Assembly: GCF_037646705.1 (NCBI RefSeq)
Contig: NZ_JBBHER010000009.1
Coordinates: forward strand, 62,001-126,000
Source of the DNA: Pikeienuella litoralis
GTDB taxonomy: Bacteria > Pseudomonadota > Alphaproteobacteria > Rhodobacterales > Rhodobacteraceae
DNA: 64,000 bases
Reading direction: 5' to 3'
Below are positions 33,749 to 43,214 of the stretch, piece by piece. A program made the translations under genes and the position numbers. Numbering within the stretch: position 1 is the first letter of the stretch; every line of letters starts with the position of its first letter. The notes beneath the pieces were generated by a model that was not told where the DNA came from, made no database searches, and saw only the letters and a program-made list of their open reading frames with translations.

Positions 33749-35392
33749 ATGAAGACGGGCGGCGAAATCCTGATCGAATGCCTTGAAGCCGAAGGCGTGG
33801 AGCGCGCGTTCTGCGTGCCGGGCGAGAGCTATCTCGCGGTGCTGGACGCGCTTCACGATTCGAAGATCGACGTCATCAACGCGCGCCAGGAGGGCGGCGC
33901 GGCGATGATGGCCGAGGCCGACGGCAAGATGACCGGGCGCCCCGGCGTCGCCTTCGTCACCCGCGGGCCGGGCGCGACCAACGCCGCCTCCGGGGTTCAC
34001 GTCGCCAAGCAGGATTCGACGCCGATGGTGCTGTTCGTCGGCCAGATCGGCCGGCGGATGAAGGGGCGCGAGGCGTTTCAGGAGGTGGATTTCCGCCAGA
34101 CCTTCGGCGATCTCGCGAAATGGGTCGAGGAGATCGACCACGCCGACCGGATTCCGGAGGTCGTCTCCCACGCCTGGCGGGTCGCGATGAACGGCCGGCC
34201 CGGCCCGGTGGTGCTGTCGCTGCCCGAAGACATGCTGACGGAGACGGCGGACGCGCCGCGCCCGGCGCCGAGGGCGGAGCCGGTGGACCCGGCGCCGACG
34301 CCGCGGAACGTCTCGGATTTCGGCGCTCTGTTCGCGGCGGCGGAGCGCCCGGTGCTTGTGCTTGGCGGCTCACGCTGGGATGCGGCGGCGGTGGCGGCGG
34401 CGCAGCGGTTCGCGGAGCGGCACGACCTGCCGGCGACGGTCACCTTCCGCCGGCAGGGGCTCTTCGATCATGAGCATCCGAACTACGCCGGCGAGCTTGG
34501 CATCGGCCCGAACCCGAAGCTTCGCGAGCTTGTGGAGGGGAGCGACCTTCTGATCCTGATCGGCGGGCGGCTGTCGGAGATGCCGTCGCAGGGGTTCTCG
34601 CTGCTCTCGATTCCGACGCCGCAGATGAAGCTGGTCCATGTGCATCCCGGGCCGGAGGAGCTTGGCCGGATCTACGCGCCGACGCTGGCGATCAACGCGG
34701 CGCCGGGCGCATTTTTCGATTCGGTCGCGGAGCTGCCGGCGCGGGCCGGGGCCGGGGCGGGCGCCGCCGCCCACGCCGCCTATAACGACTGGTCCGGCCA
34801 GCCGCCGGCGACGCCGGGCGACGCCGAGATGGGGCCGATCATGTCCCATCTGCGCGCGGTCGCGCCGGATGCGATCCTGACCAACGGCGCGGGCAATTAC
34901 GCCACCTGGACGCATCGCTTCTGGCGCTTCCGGCGATTCGGCCAGCAGCTCGCGCCGGTCTGCGGCTCGATGGGGTACGGCCTGCCGGCGGCGGTGGCGG
35001 CGAAACGGCGACACCCGGAGGCGGAGGTGATCTGCTTCGCGGGGGACGGCTGCTTCCAGATGACGATGCAGGAGTTCGGGACGCTGGCGCAATACGACCT
35101 GCCGGCGATCGTGCTGGTGGTCGACAATTCGATCTACGGCACGATCCGGATGCACCAGGAGCGCGACTACCCGGAGCGGATCTCGGGCACGACGCTGATG
35201 AACCCCGATTTCGCCGCCATCGCCCGCGCCTATGGCGGGCACGGCGAGACGGTGGTGAAGACGGAGGAGTTCGAGGGCGCGTTCGCGCGCGCGCGCGCCT
35301 CCGGAAAGCCCGCGCTGATCCATATCCACACCTCGCCGGAGGCGATCACTCCGACGATGACGATCGCGGGGCTGAGGGCGCGGAAGCGGTGA
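33749..35392 (+). CDS. Thiamine-diphosphate-dependent enzyme, acetolactate synthase-like
   Basis: A 547-residue protein with the three-domain ThDP fold: PYR domain with catalytic Glu48 (NARQEGG), a central nucleotide-like domain (residues 190-320), and a PP domain with the GDG motif FAGDGCFQMTM and DNSIYG at the end of the ThDP signature. It resembles biosynthetic and catabolic acetolactate synthase large subunits and related decarboxylases (oxalyl-CoA-, sulfopyruvate- or glyoxylate-type). No ilvN-type regulatory subunit follows, so it is probably a catabolic family member. Its 3' end overlaps the convergent glycosyltransferase gene by 47 bases. Substrate uncertain. Confidence 0.85.
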   Translation: MKTGGEILIECLEAEGVERAFCVPGESYLAVLDALHDSKIDVINARQEGGAAMMAEADGKMTGRPGVAFVTRGPGATNAASGVHVAKQDSTPMVLFVGQIGRRMKGREAFQEVDFRQTFGDLAKWVEEIDHADRIPEVVSHAWRVAMNGRPGPVVLSLPEDMLTETADAPRPAPRAEPVDPAPTPRNVSDFGALFAAAERPVLVLGGSRWDAAAVAAAQRFAERHDLPATVTFRRQGLFDHEHPNYAGELGIGPNPKLRELVEGSDLLILIGGRLSEMPSQGFSLLSIPTPQMKLVHVHPGPEELGRIYAPTLAINAAPGAFFDSVAELPARAGAGAGAAAHAAYNDWSGQPPATPGDAEMGPIMSHLRAVAPDAILTNGAGNYATWTHRFWRFRRFGQQLAPVCGSMGYGLPAAVAAKRRHPEAEVICFAGDGCFQMTMQEFGTLAQYDLPAIVLVVDNSIYGTIRMHQERDYPERISGTTLMNPDFAAIARAYGGHGETVVKTEEFEGAFARARASGKPALIHIHTSPEAITPTMTIAGLRARKR

Positions 35393-36614
35393 TCTCGCCG
35401 AGAATGCGCATGACTTCGGCCGCCTGATGGTCATAGCTTTGGATCTCGGCCGCGATCTTTTCGCGGCCGGCGTCCGACGGCGTGGGCGGGCCTTCGGCGA
35501 CGAGCCGCTTCATCGCGCGCCGGAGGCTTGAGGCGGAGCCGAATCCCTTCAGGATCGTGGCGGTGTCCCCGTCGATCAGGGGCTCGATCGGGGCGCCGCA
35601 ATCGGTGGCGATCACATGGACGCCCCGGAGCGCGGCCTCGCGGCTGGTGAGGCCGAAGGTCTCCTTCCAGGTCGAGAGGAAGAGCAGCACGTCGATCCCG
35701 GCGAAGAAATCGTCGACCGTGGCCATGGTGTAGCCCGGAACGACGGTGACATGGCGCTCCAGCGGCCCGAATCGGTATTCGCTCCACCAACTGGCGCCGA
35801 GATGGGTGGCGGCGTCGACGACGACCAGCTCCGCCGCTTCGGGATCGAGGGTGCGGAAGGCCCGCTCGATCATCGCCCAGCCCTTCAGCGGACCGGGCCC
35901 GCCGATATAGCCGAAACGGAGCCGCTTCGACGTCCTGGCGGCGCGTTTCGCGGCGTAATCCGGCCCCGGCGGGGTGACGCCGTTGGCGAGAACGAAGCCG
36001 CGCTCCGCCGGCGCGCCGTTCCGCTCATGCTGGAGGCGGGCATAGCGGCTCGGATAGGTGATGACGGCGGGCTTTCGAAGCGTGGCGAGGGACTTGTCCC
36101 AGCGGGCCTGAAGCCCGGACGAATCATAGACGCAGCGCCCGCAGATCTTGAGGTCGATCTCCTCCTGGCGGCAGTAGACGCCGAGGTGGTTGAGCATGAA
36201 TATCTTCTCGCAGATCCACCAGTAGTCATGGGTGGAGAGCAGGATCGGAACCCCCTCCGCCTCCAGCGCGTCGATCACCCCGGCGCCGAGCCCCTGGATG
36301 CAATGCGCATGCGCGGCGTCGGGCGCGATCTCGGCGATCAGCGCGCGCGCGGCGCGGGTCATGGCGGGGTTGTCGAACTCCTGATCGGGGGTGCGGTCGC
36401 CGCCGAAATTCAGCGTGTAATGGTCGACCCCGCCGGGCAGGCGGGTGCGGATCAGAGTGGGCTCCGCGACGTCGCCGAATCCGGAAAAGGAGAGGACGCT
36501 GACCCGCCATTCGCCGGAGGCGGCGACGCGGCGCGCGACCTCCTCCGCGACGATGGTGGCGCCGCCGAAGGAGCGGGGCGCGAAAAAGAGATTGACGACA
36601 AGAAGATGTTTCAC
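35346..36614 (-). CDS. Family 4-type glycosyltransferase
   Basis: A 422-residue GT-B protein from GTG 36614, which overlaps the stop of the upstream gene (GTGA). The N-terminal FAPRSFGGATIVAEEVA is the acceptor-side glycine motif; FGYIGGPGPLKGW and the C-terminal E-x7-E motif (ETFGLTSREA) are donor-site features of GT4. A cysteine-containing insert (CRQEEIDLKICGRC, about residues 147-160) resembles inserts in GT4 enzymes of surface polysaccharide loci. An open frame continues upstream past 36614, but the coupling with the upstream gene supports this start. Confidence 0.82.
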   Translation of the reverse strand: MKHLLVVNLFFAPRSFGGATIVAEEVARRVAASGEWRVSVLSFSGFGDVAEPTLIRTRLPGGVDHYTLNFGGDRTPDQEFDNPAMTRAARALIAEIAPDAAHAHCIQGLGAGVIDALEAEGVPILLSTHDYWWICEKIFMLNHLGVYCRQEEIDLKICGRCVYDSSGLQARWDKSLATLRKPAVITYPSRYARLQHERNGAPAERGFVLANGVTPPGPDYAAKRAARTSKRLRFGYIGGPGPLKGWAMIERAFRTLDPEAAELVVVDAATHLGASWWSEYRFGPLERHVTVVPGYTMATVDDFFAGIDVLLFLSTWKETFGLTSREAALRGVHVIATDCGAPIEPLIDGDTATILKGFGSASSLRRAMKRLVAEGPPTPSDAGREKIAAEIQSYDHQAAEVMRILGEITASAPSAPRSSSSE

Positions 36615-37138
36615 GCTGCGCCGATCTCCTCCGCCGCGCCGATCTCTCCCGCCGCGAGCAGGCGCAGCTCGGCGCGGAGCGGCTCGGGAAAGCCCGCCTC
36701 CTCGATCAGCCGGTCGCGAAGGGCGCGCAGGCGCTCCGGCGCGCTCGCCCGTTGGGGCAGGCCGAGGCGCGCGGCCTCCAGGCTGAGCCAGGGCAGGCGC
36801 GCATCGTCCTCGAGGCCGATGAAGACGACCGCCGACGCGTGCTGAAGCGCGGCGATCGCGGCCTGCGCGTCTTCGAGCGGCGCGCGAAGTTCGAGCGGAG
36901 ACCCCGCGCCCGGGGGCGCGCGCAGGAGGTTTTGCAACGCCGCGGACTCCCAGCTTTCGAAAAGCACCCGCATGCCGATCGGGTCCGGAACCTTTTTCCC
37001 CTTGCCCGCGCGGCGGCGCGCCGCCTCGCGCCGCAGGATGCCGGGGATATCCTGCGGGCGGGAGAGAATCTTGCGCGTGAAGTAGACGATATCGTCCACC
37101 TTCGGCGGCTTTCGGATGAGGTCGACAACGAATGACAC
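36611..37138 (-). CDS. Unknown protein in glycan group
   Basis: A protein of about 175 residues from GTG 37138; TTG 37174 is an alternative and neither has a clear binding site. No signal peptide. The first 50 residues are basic and helical (VDLIRKPPKVDDIVYFTRKIL); a second part (about 70-165) has a helical, leucine-rich pattern with FIGLEDDARLPWLSLEAARLGL. I do not recognise the family. Its stop overlaps the glycosyltransferase start (GTGA), so the two are translationally coupled and probably act together. It is divergent from the HAD gene, with fewer than 65 bases between. Confidence 0.6.
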   Translation of the reverse strand: MSFVVDLIRKPPKVDDIVYFTRKILSRPQDIPGILRREAARRRAGKGKKVPDPIGMRVLFESWESAALQNLLRAPPGAGSPLELRAPLEDAQAAIAALQHASAVVFIGLEDDARLPWLSLEAARLGLPQRASAPERLRALRDRLIEEAGFPEPLRAELRLLAAGEIGAAEEIGAA

Positions 37139-37200
37139 GATATGCGAAGTAGCCGCGATACGAGGGCCGCGCAAGCGGGCGAACGGAGCGGCGGGTGTTC

Positions 37201-39318
37201 ATGATCGCTGACATGATCGGTGGCGCCTACGCCTTCTGGGAGGCGCGCGGGCTCGCCTTCGAGGCGCGGCGCCGGGGGGAGCGGCGCGCGGCCGGCGCCG
37301 CCGCGGACCCGGATGCGGCGGGCGCGCTCGCGGAGATCGCCGGGCGGGTCGGCGATGCGCGAATCGTGAGCTTCGATCTCTTCGACACGCTTTTGCTCAG
37401 GCGCGGGCTGGCGCTGGAGGGGATCCAGCGAAAGACCGCCGGCTACGCGCGCCTGATCGCGGGGCGCCGGGCGGGGGAGGCGATCTTCGCCGCGCGCCAT
37501 TACCTCTCCGGCCGGATCAAGGCGCGGATGATCGCGGCCGGCGCGGGCGACGAGCCGCCGCTGGAGGTGATCTTCCGCGAGGCGCTGATCGGCGCGGGGC
37601 TTTCCGGCGCGGCCGCCGCCTCCGCCGCCGCGAGCCTCGTCGCGTTCGAGACCGAGGTGGAGGCGCGGGGGATCCGGCCGGCGCCGGGAGCGGCGGCGCT
37701 CCTCTCCGGGCTCCGCGCGCGCGGGCTGGTCGTGATCGCGGTGACGGACATGTATCTCCGGGGCCCGGAGGTCGACGCGATTCTCCGCCGGGCGGGGCTC
37801 CGGGACGGGTTCGACGAGGTTTTCGTCTCGGCCGATCTCGGCTGGACCAAGCGCGGCGGAAAGATCTTCAACGCCGTCGCGGGCAGGCTGGGCGCGGCGC
37901 CGGAGGACATTCTCCATATCGGCGACCGGCTGGACAGCGACGTCGTTCCGGCCCGGGACGCCGGTTGGCGGGCGATCCATTTCATGGACCGGGCCGGGGT
38001 CGCGGAAACCGAGGCGGCGAACATCCGCGAGAGCTACGCGCCGACGCCGACGCTCCGCCGCCGCGGCGTCGCCGCCGCGCTGGACATGGCCGATGAGCGC
38101 GCGCTCGGCTCGCCGGAGCGGATCGTCGATCAGCTGATCGGGCCGGCGGCCGGGATTCTGGCGCTCCGGGCGCTGGGGCTGGCGCGGCGGACCGGGGCGG
38201 CGCGGCTCTATCATCTGACGCGGGACGGCACGGTGATCGGCGAGATCGCCGAAGCCGCGCGGGGGCTCCGCCCGCATCTCGCGCCGGAGGGGCTGGAGAT
38301 CCGGGAGCTGGCGATCAGCCGCGCGCTCGGCGCCCGGCTCCAGGTGCGGGACGCGCGCGATCTCTGGAAACTGGCGAACCTCGCGCCCTATATCGCCGGC
38401 GCGCCGTTCTCGGCGGAGACGCTCCGGCGGGCGTTCGATCTGCCGGAAGACGCGCTGGTCGGCGGCGCGCGGCGCGCGGAGGGCGAGGCGCTGCGGCGCG
38501 CGCTCGACGATCCGGCGGTCGCGGCGCCGCTGCTCCGGGCGCTGGACGCCGGACGCGAGGCGGTGGAGGCCTATCTCGAAGGGGCGGGGCTTCTGGAGCC
38601 GGCGCCCTCGGTCGCGGTCGATATCGGGTATTCCGGCACGTTCGCGGCGCAGCTTTCCGATCTCTTTTTCGCGCGGCCGGCGCCGGGGCGGCGGGTCGAT
38701 TTCCTGTTTCTGATGACGAGCCGCTATTTCAACGGCAATCTCAGGCGCGTGCATCCGCAGATCCGGATCCACCCCGGGGTCGCGCTCGATCATCGCCGCC
38801 GTTCGGCGCGGTGGGCGACGTGGAATTTCGCCTGGGTCGAGCCGTTCCTCGTCGATCCGGAGCGCGGGCGGCTCGTCAGCCTCGGGCCGGACGGGCCGGT
38901 TTTCGCGGAGAGCCCCTACGGCGCCGGGGCGCGCGCGGAGCTCGGGCGGCTCCGCGCCGCGATTCGGGAGCGGGCGCTCCGGCTCGTCGATGATTTTCAT
39001 GCGGCGCCGGGGGATCTCGACGAGGCGGCGGCGGTTCTTCAGCGCCGCTTCGAGCGGTTCGCGGGGCGCCCCGCCTTCAGCGAGGCCCGGGCGGTGCGCG
39101 GGCTCGCGCATCAGACCGGCCAGGTGGAGCTGGCGCTTCGCGCGCCGACGCGGCGGGTGAACCCGCTGCGGCTCATGGCGGAGCTCCAGTCGATGAAGAA
39201 GACCGATATCTGGGCGCAGGGCAGCCTCAAGCTGTCCGGGCTCGGGCTCGTCAACCGGATCATGGCCGACGCGCCGACGGCGGACTCCCGCGCCGACACG
39301 CGCGCGGCTCAGGATTGA
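37201..39318 (+). CDS. HAD-superfamily domain protein, 705 residues
   Basis: The N-terminal half (about residues 55-270) is a HAD hydrolase-like domain: motif I SFDLFDTLL (Asp59), motif II VTDMY, lysine region TKRGGK and motif IV HIGDRLDSDV. The remaining 430 residues (segments such as YHLTRDGTVIGEIAEA, VAVDIGYSGTFAAQ, FLFLMTSRYFNGNL) form a conserved-looking domain seen beside HAD domains in surface-polysaccharide loci, but without a function I can name. GTG 37195 is a possible earlier start. Neighbours (glycosyltransferase, sulfotransferase) suggest a role in making or processing a surface glycan, perhaps as a sugar-phosphate phosphatase. Confidence 0.75.
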   Translation: MIADMIGGAYAFWEARGLAFEARRRGERRAAGAAADPDAAGALAEIAGRVGDARIVSFDLFDTLLLRRGLALEGIQRKTAGYARLIAGRRAGEAIFAARHYLSGRIKARMIAAGAGDEPPLEVIFREALIGAGLSGAAAASAAASLVAFETEVEARGIRPAPGAAALLSGLRARGLVVIAVTDMYLRGPEVDAILRRAGLRDGFDEVFVSADLGWTKRGGKIFNAVAGRLGAAPEDILHIGDRLDSDVVPARDAGWRAIHFMDRAGVAETEAANIRESYAPTPTLRRRGVAAALDMADERALGSPERIVDQLIGPAAGILALRALGLARRTGAARLYHLTRDGTVIGEIAEAARGLRPHLAPEGLEIRELAISRALGARLQVRDARDLWKLANLAPYIAGAPFSAETLRRAFDLPEDALVGGARRAEGEALRRALDDPAVAAPLLRALDAGREAVEAYLEGAGLLEPAPSVAVDIGYSGTFAAQLSDLFFARPAPGRRVDFLFLMTSRYFNGNLRRVHPQIRIHPGVALDHRRRSARWATWNFAWVEPFLVDPERGRLVSLGPDGPVFAESPYGAGARAELGRLRAAIRERALRLVDDFHAAPGDLDEAAAVLQRRFERFAGRPAFSEARAVRGLAHQTGQVELALRAPTRRVNPLRLMAELQSMKKTDIWAQGSLKLSGLGLVNRIMADAPTADSRADTRAAQD

Positions 39319-39350
39319 AGCGCACGCGGGCGCATGCATAAAGAGATCCC

Positions 39351-40253
39351 ATGAAGAAGCTATTCCTTTGCGTCGGCGCGGCGAAGTCCGGGACAACCTG
39401 GCTCTACCAGAACATCCGCGCGAATCCCGGGCTCTGGTTCACGCCGGAGAAGGAGCTGCATTACCATTTCTCGATCCATGGCCGGTTCGACCGGCTGACC
39501 CCGGAGATCCGCGAGGGCAAGCTGGAGCGGTATCGGAAATGGATGGCGGAGCCGGGGCGGAAGGCCTCCCGCATGGAGGAGCGGCTGGAGTGGTATCGCC
39601 GGTTCGCGGCCGGGCCGGTGGACGACGCATGGTATCGCAGCCTGTTCGACGGCATGCCGGAGGACGCATGGGCCTGTGATTTCAGCCCCTCGACCGCGCT
39701 GCTGCCGGACGCGGGATGGGCGAGCGTCGCCGCCTTCGCGCCCGAGATCAGGATCGTCTATATCCTGCGCGAGCCGGAGGAGCGGCTCTGGTCGCATGCG
39801 AAATTCCACGCCGCCTTCATCAACCAGCTCGACGCGTTCAAGGCGATGAAGCCGGCGGAGATGCAGCGCTTCATCAACCGGTTCAGCCTGACCGAGGATG
39901 GCGATTACGGCGACCATCTTCGGCGCATTCTGGCCCATATCCCGCGTGAGAACGTGCTGCTGCTGGAATATGCGGAAATATCCAAGGCGCCGGTGAACGC
40001 GCTCCGCCGGGTCGAGGCGCATCTCGGTCTCGGGCCGACGCCGGAGCGGGACGGCAAGCTGGAGGAGCGGATCAACGTCTCGGAAAAGATGCCGAAGCCG
40101 CGGGGGTTCGGCAGGAGCCACCGGGCGCGGTTCCGCCGGGAGATGAAGCTTCTGGTCGAGCAGGGCGTCGAGTTTGCGCGGCCTTGGGCGGAGCTCCACT
40201 CCCCCGGCCCGGCGCGGTGGCGCCGGCTTCTGGCGGAGGCGCTGGAGCGCTGA
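39351..40253 (+). CDS. Sulfotransferase
   Basis: A 300-residue cytoplasmic PAPS-dependent sulfotransferase. The 5'-phosphosulfate loop is GAAKSGTTWLY (residues 9-19), and the 3'-phosphate segment is YILREPEERLWSHAKF (near 139-154). KELHYHF may hold an acceptor-site residue. Such enzymes in bacteria modify capsule, LPS, Nod-factor-like or glycolipid sugars. It starts 32 bases after the HAD gene on the same strand, so it is probably co-transcribed, and completes the glycan group at 35.3-40.3 kb. A second sulfotransferase lies at 61.7 kb. Confidence 0.88.
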   Translation: MKKLFLCVGAAKSGTTWLYQNIRANPGLWFTPEKELHYHFSIHGRFDRLTPEIREGKLERYRKWMAEPGRKASRMEERLEWYRRFAAGPVDDAWYRSLFDGMPEDAWACDFSPSTALLPDAGWASVAAFAPEIRIVYILREPEERLWSHAKFHAAFINQLDAFKAMKPAEMQRFINRFSLTEDGDYGDHLRRILAHIPRENVLLLEYAEISKAPVNALRRVEAHLGLGPTPERDGKLEERINVSEKMPKPRGFGRSHRARFRREMKLLVEQGVEFARPWAELHSPGPARWRRLLAEALER

Positions 40254-40296
40254 AGATCGGGCCGGAAGATCGAGACCGGAAAGTTTTTCCGGCCTG

Positions 40297-40327
40297 TTGA
40301 CCTTCCATCTGCTGGAGACCCTATCTG
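40297..40327 (+). promoter_or_regulatory. CueR/MerR-type copper promoter of copA
   Basis: TTGACC (40297-40302) and TATCTG (40322-40327) are separated by 19 bases, the overlong spacer diagnostic of MerR-family promoters. The spacer holds the CueR dyad CTTCC-N7-GGAG. It closely resembles the Escherichia coli copA promoter. No cueR gene lies in this window, so the regulator acts from elsewhere. A second dyad ATCTGAT-N6-ATCAGAT (40323-40342) overlaps the -10. Confidence 0.78.
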
Positions 40328-40353
40328 ATGAGGGAATCAGATCGGGAGCATCC

Positions 40354-42903
40354 ATGTCGACTCGGCCAAATCTCCGACTGCCCCTCCGGAACATGTCGTG
40401 CGCGTCCTGCGTCGGCAGGGTGGAGCGCGCGCTCGCTTCCTTGCCCGGGATCGGCGATGTCCGGGTCAACCTCGCCAGCGAAACCGCGGAGATGCGGATC
40501 GACGCGCCGGGGCGCGCCGCCGACGTGATCGCCGCGCTGGACCGCGCCGGCTATCCCGCGCGGGTCGAGACGGTTCGGCTGAACGTGGCGTCGATGACCT
40601 GCGCGTCCTGCGTCGGGCGGGTGGAGAAGGCGCTGGCGGCGGCGCCCGGCGTGCTGGATGTCGCCGTCAACCTCGCTTCGGAAACCGCAACCGTGACCTA
40701 CGCCGAAGGGGCGGCGGCGGTGGCCGATCTGTTGAAGGCGGCTGAGGAGGCCGGCTATCCGGCGACGCCCGTCGACGCGGCGGCCCGGGAAGACCCGGCC
40801 GCGCGCAAGAGCGGGGAGGCCCGCGCGCTGGCCCGCAAGACCCTGTTCGCCGCCGCGCTGGCGCTGCCGGTCTTCCTGTTGGAGATGGGCGCGCATATGG
40901 CGCCGGGGATGCATGATCTGATCGGCCGGACCATCGGGCATCAGGCCAGTTGGCTGATCCAGTTCGCGCTGACCTCCGCGGTTCTGGCCGGGCCCGGCCG
41001 GGGCTTCTACGCGAAGGGGTTTCCGGCGCTGTTCCGGGGCGCGCCCGACATGAACAGCCTTGTCGCGGTCGGCACGTCGGCCGCCTATCTCTATTCCGTC
41101 GTGGCGTTGTTCGCGCCGACGCTGCTGCCCGAGGCCTCGCGCGCGGTCTATTTCGAGGCTGCGGCGGTGATCGTCGTGCTGATCCTCGTCGGCCGCTGGA
41201 TGGAGGCCCGCGCCAAGGGCCGCACCGGCGCGGCGATCCAGAAACTGCTGGGGCTTCAGGCGCGCACCGCCCGCGTGCTGGTGGACGGCGCGCCGCAGGA
41301 TCTTCCGATCGAGCGCATCCGCGCGGGCGACATCCTCGTCGTTCGGCCGGGCGAGCGCATCGCGGTCGATGGCGAGGTGACGACGGGGAGCGCCCATGTC
41401 GACGAGAGCATGATCACCGGCGAGCCGCTCCCCGTCGCCAAATCCGAAGGCGACCCCGTGACCGGCGGCACGGTCAATGGCGCGGGCGGCTTCCAGTTCC
41501 GCGCGACCCGGGTGGGCGCGGACACCACGCTGGCGCAGATCATCCGGATGGTCGAAGACGCGCAGGGCGCCAAGCTGCCCATTCAGGGGCTGGTCGACCG
41601 GATCACGCTCTGGTTCGTGCCGGCGGTGATGGCGGCGGCGGCGCTGACCGTGCTGCTCTGGCTGGCGCTCGGGCCGTCGCCCGCGCTGCCCTTCGCGCTG
41701 GTGGCGGGGGTGTCGGTGCTGATCATCGCGTGCCCCTGCGCCATGGGATTGGCGACGCCGACCTCGATCATGGTGGGCACGGGCCGCGCCGCGGAGATGG
41801 GGGTGCTGTTCCGCAAGGGCGACGCGCTGCAACAGCTCTCGCGCGTCGAGGTGGTGGCGCTCGACAAGACCGGCACCGTGACCGAGGGGCGCCCGGAACT
41901 GACGGACCTCGTGCTGGCCGACGGCTTCGAGCGGGCCGAGGTTCTGGCGCTGGCGGCGGCGGTCGAGGCGCGGTCGGAACATCCCATCGCCGACGCCATC
42001 CTGCGCGCCGCCCGCGCCGAGGGCGCCGAGACGCATCCGGTCGACGGCTTCGAGTCGATCACCGGCTACGGGGTGCGGGCGCGGGTCGCGGGGCGCGAGG
42101 TTCTGGTGGGGGCCGAGCGCCTGATGGTCCGCGAAGGCGTGGCCACGGACCCGCTCTCCAGGGCCGAAGCCGATCTCGCGAGCCGGGGCCGCACCGCGCT
42201 TTTCGCGGCGATCGACGGGCGCCTGGCGGCGGTGATCGGGGTCGCCGATCCGGTCAAGCCCGCCAGCGCCGCCGCCATCCGGGCGCTGCGCGATCTTGGG
42301 CTGCATGTCGCCATGATCACCGGCGACAAGCGCGAGACGGCGCTCGCCATCGCGGCCGAGACCGGCGTCGACCATGTCATCGCCGGCGTCCTGCCCGACG
42401 GCAAGGTGGCGGCGCTGGACGCGCTTCGCGAACACGGCCGGATGGTGGCCTTCGTGGGCGACGGGATCAACGACGCGCCCGCGCTCGCCCATGCGGATGT
42501 CGGGATCGCCATCGGCACGGGAACCGACGTCGCGATCGAATCCGCCGATGTGGTGCTGATGTCGGGTGACCTGCGCGGCGTGGTGAACGCCTATCAGGTG
42601 TCGCGCCGCACCTTGCGCAACATCCGGCAGAACCTGTTCTGGGCGTTCGGCTACAATGTCGCGCTGATCCCGGTGGCGGCGGGCGCGCTCTATCCGGCGT
42701 TCGGTCTGCTGCTGTCGCCGGTTCTGGCCGCCGGCGCGATGGCGCTCTCCTCGATCTTCGTGCTGACCAACGCGTTGCGGCTTCGCGGCGTCCGGCCGGC
42801 CATGGATGAGGCGCCGCATGGCGGCGCGCCGGCGCCCGCGCCGGCGCCGAGGGCGAGCGGAGCGCGGAAGGCCGCCCTGGCCGGATCGCGCGCGCAGGGC
42901 TGA
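40354..42903 (+). CDS. copA: Copper-exporting P1B-type ATPase CopA
   Basis: An 849-residue inner-membrane pump. Two N-terminal heavy-metal domains carry MSCASC (residues 14-19) and MTCASC (near 84-89). The transmembrane CPC motif is ACPCAMGLATP, phosphorylation motif DKTGTVTEG, the HP motif SEHPIADAI, and the hinge GDGINDAPAL. The CPC motif and the two CxxC metal domains indicate Cu(I). It exports copper from the cytoplasm. ATG 40354 follows GGGAGCATCC. Transcription comes from a CueR-type promoter immediately upstream. Confidence 0.95.
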   Translation: MSTRPNLRLPLRNMSCASCVGRVERALASLPGIGDVRVNLASETAEMRIDAPGRAADVIAALDRAGYPARVETVRLNVASMTCASCVGRVEKALAAAPGVLDVAVNLASETATVTYAEGAAAVADLLKAAEEAGYPATPVDAAAREDPAARKSGEARALARKTLFAAALALPVFLLEMGAHMAPGMHDLIGRTIGHQASWLIQFALTSAVLAGPGRGFYAKGFPALFRGAPDMNSLVAVGTSAAYLYSVVALFAPTLLPEASRAVYFEAAAVIVVLILVGRWMEARAKGRTGAAIQKLLGLQARTARVLVDGAPQDLPIERIRAGDILVVRPGERIAVDGEVTTGSAHVDESMITGEPLPVAKSEGDPVTGGTVNGAGGFQFRATRVGADTTLAQIIRMVEDAQGAKLPIQGLVDRITLWFVPAVMAAAALTVLLWLALGPSPALPFALVAGVSVLIIACPCAMGLATPTSIMVGTGRAAEMGVLFRKGDALQQLSRVEVVALDKTGTVTEGRPELTDLVLADGFERAEVLALAAAVEARSEHPIADAILRAARAEGAETHPVDGFESITGYGVRARVAGREVLVGAERLMVREGVATDPLSRAEADLASRGRTALFAAIDGRLAAVIGVADPVKPASAAAIRALRDLGLHVAMITGDKRETALAIAAETGVDHVIAGVLPDGKVAALDALREHGRMVAFVGDGINDAPALAHADVGIAIGTGTDVAIESADVVLMSGDLRGVVNAYQVSRRTLRNIRQNLFWAFGYNVALIPVAAGALYPAFGLLLSPVLAAGAMALSSIFVLTNALRLRGVRPAMDEAPHGGAPAPAPAPRASGARKAALAGSRAQG

Positions 42904-43214
42904 AGCCCGCTGGACGGTGAAGCGCCGCCGCCGGGCATGGGGCGGGTGAAACGGGCCCATACAGCCCAGAAATGCGCATGATACGCTGACGGATTGTGCT
43001 ACCATCCGGCGCACGAGCCGCGTTTTCGGCGGCGATCCGAAACTGACATAACGGTTGACTTTTCCTGACCGAATCGCGGAGGCTCGAAATCCGGAGCGAA
43101 GCAAGGAGCAACGCAAAGCGTAGTTCGTATCGTCAGAACTTGGCCGGAATTCCAACAATCAAGAAAAACGCCACATCGATTGCGACGTGATCGATGGCGG
43201 GGAGGAACATCAGA
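42904..43214. other. 311-bp upstream region of the amide-type ABC operon
   Basis: No gene seen. It contains TTGACT at 43053, a possible -35 without a convincing -10, and a repeated hexamer ATCGAT-N9-ATCGAT (43175-43195) just before the binding-protein gene, a possible operator. GC content falls in the middle of the region, as expected of a promoter zone. Confidence 0.45.
43175..43195. promoter_or_regulatory. ATCGAT-N9-ATCGAT dyad, possible operator
   Basis: Two ATCGAT hexamers, 15 bp apart, lie 20 bases upstream of the start codon of the Tat-exported binding protein. No regulator gene is adjacent. Confidence 0.35.

Noticed and set aside
36615..37214. N-terminal extension of the glycosyltransferase to 622 residues
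   Set aside because: The extension overlaps the unknown protein gene in another frame and is low-complexity Arg/Ala/Pro; GTG 36614 with its GTGA overlap is a better start.
40260..40294. Terminator after the first sulfotransferase gene
   Set aside because: An 8-bp stem exists, but the loop is 19 bases and no T run follows; it merges with the copA promoter.
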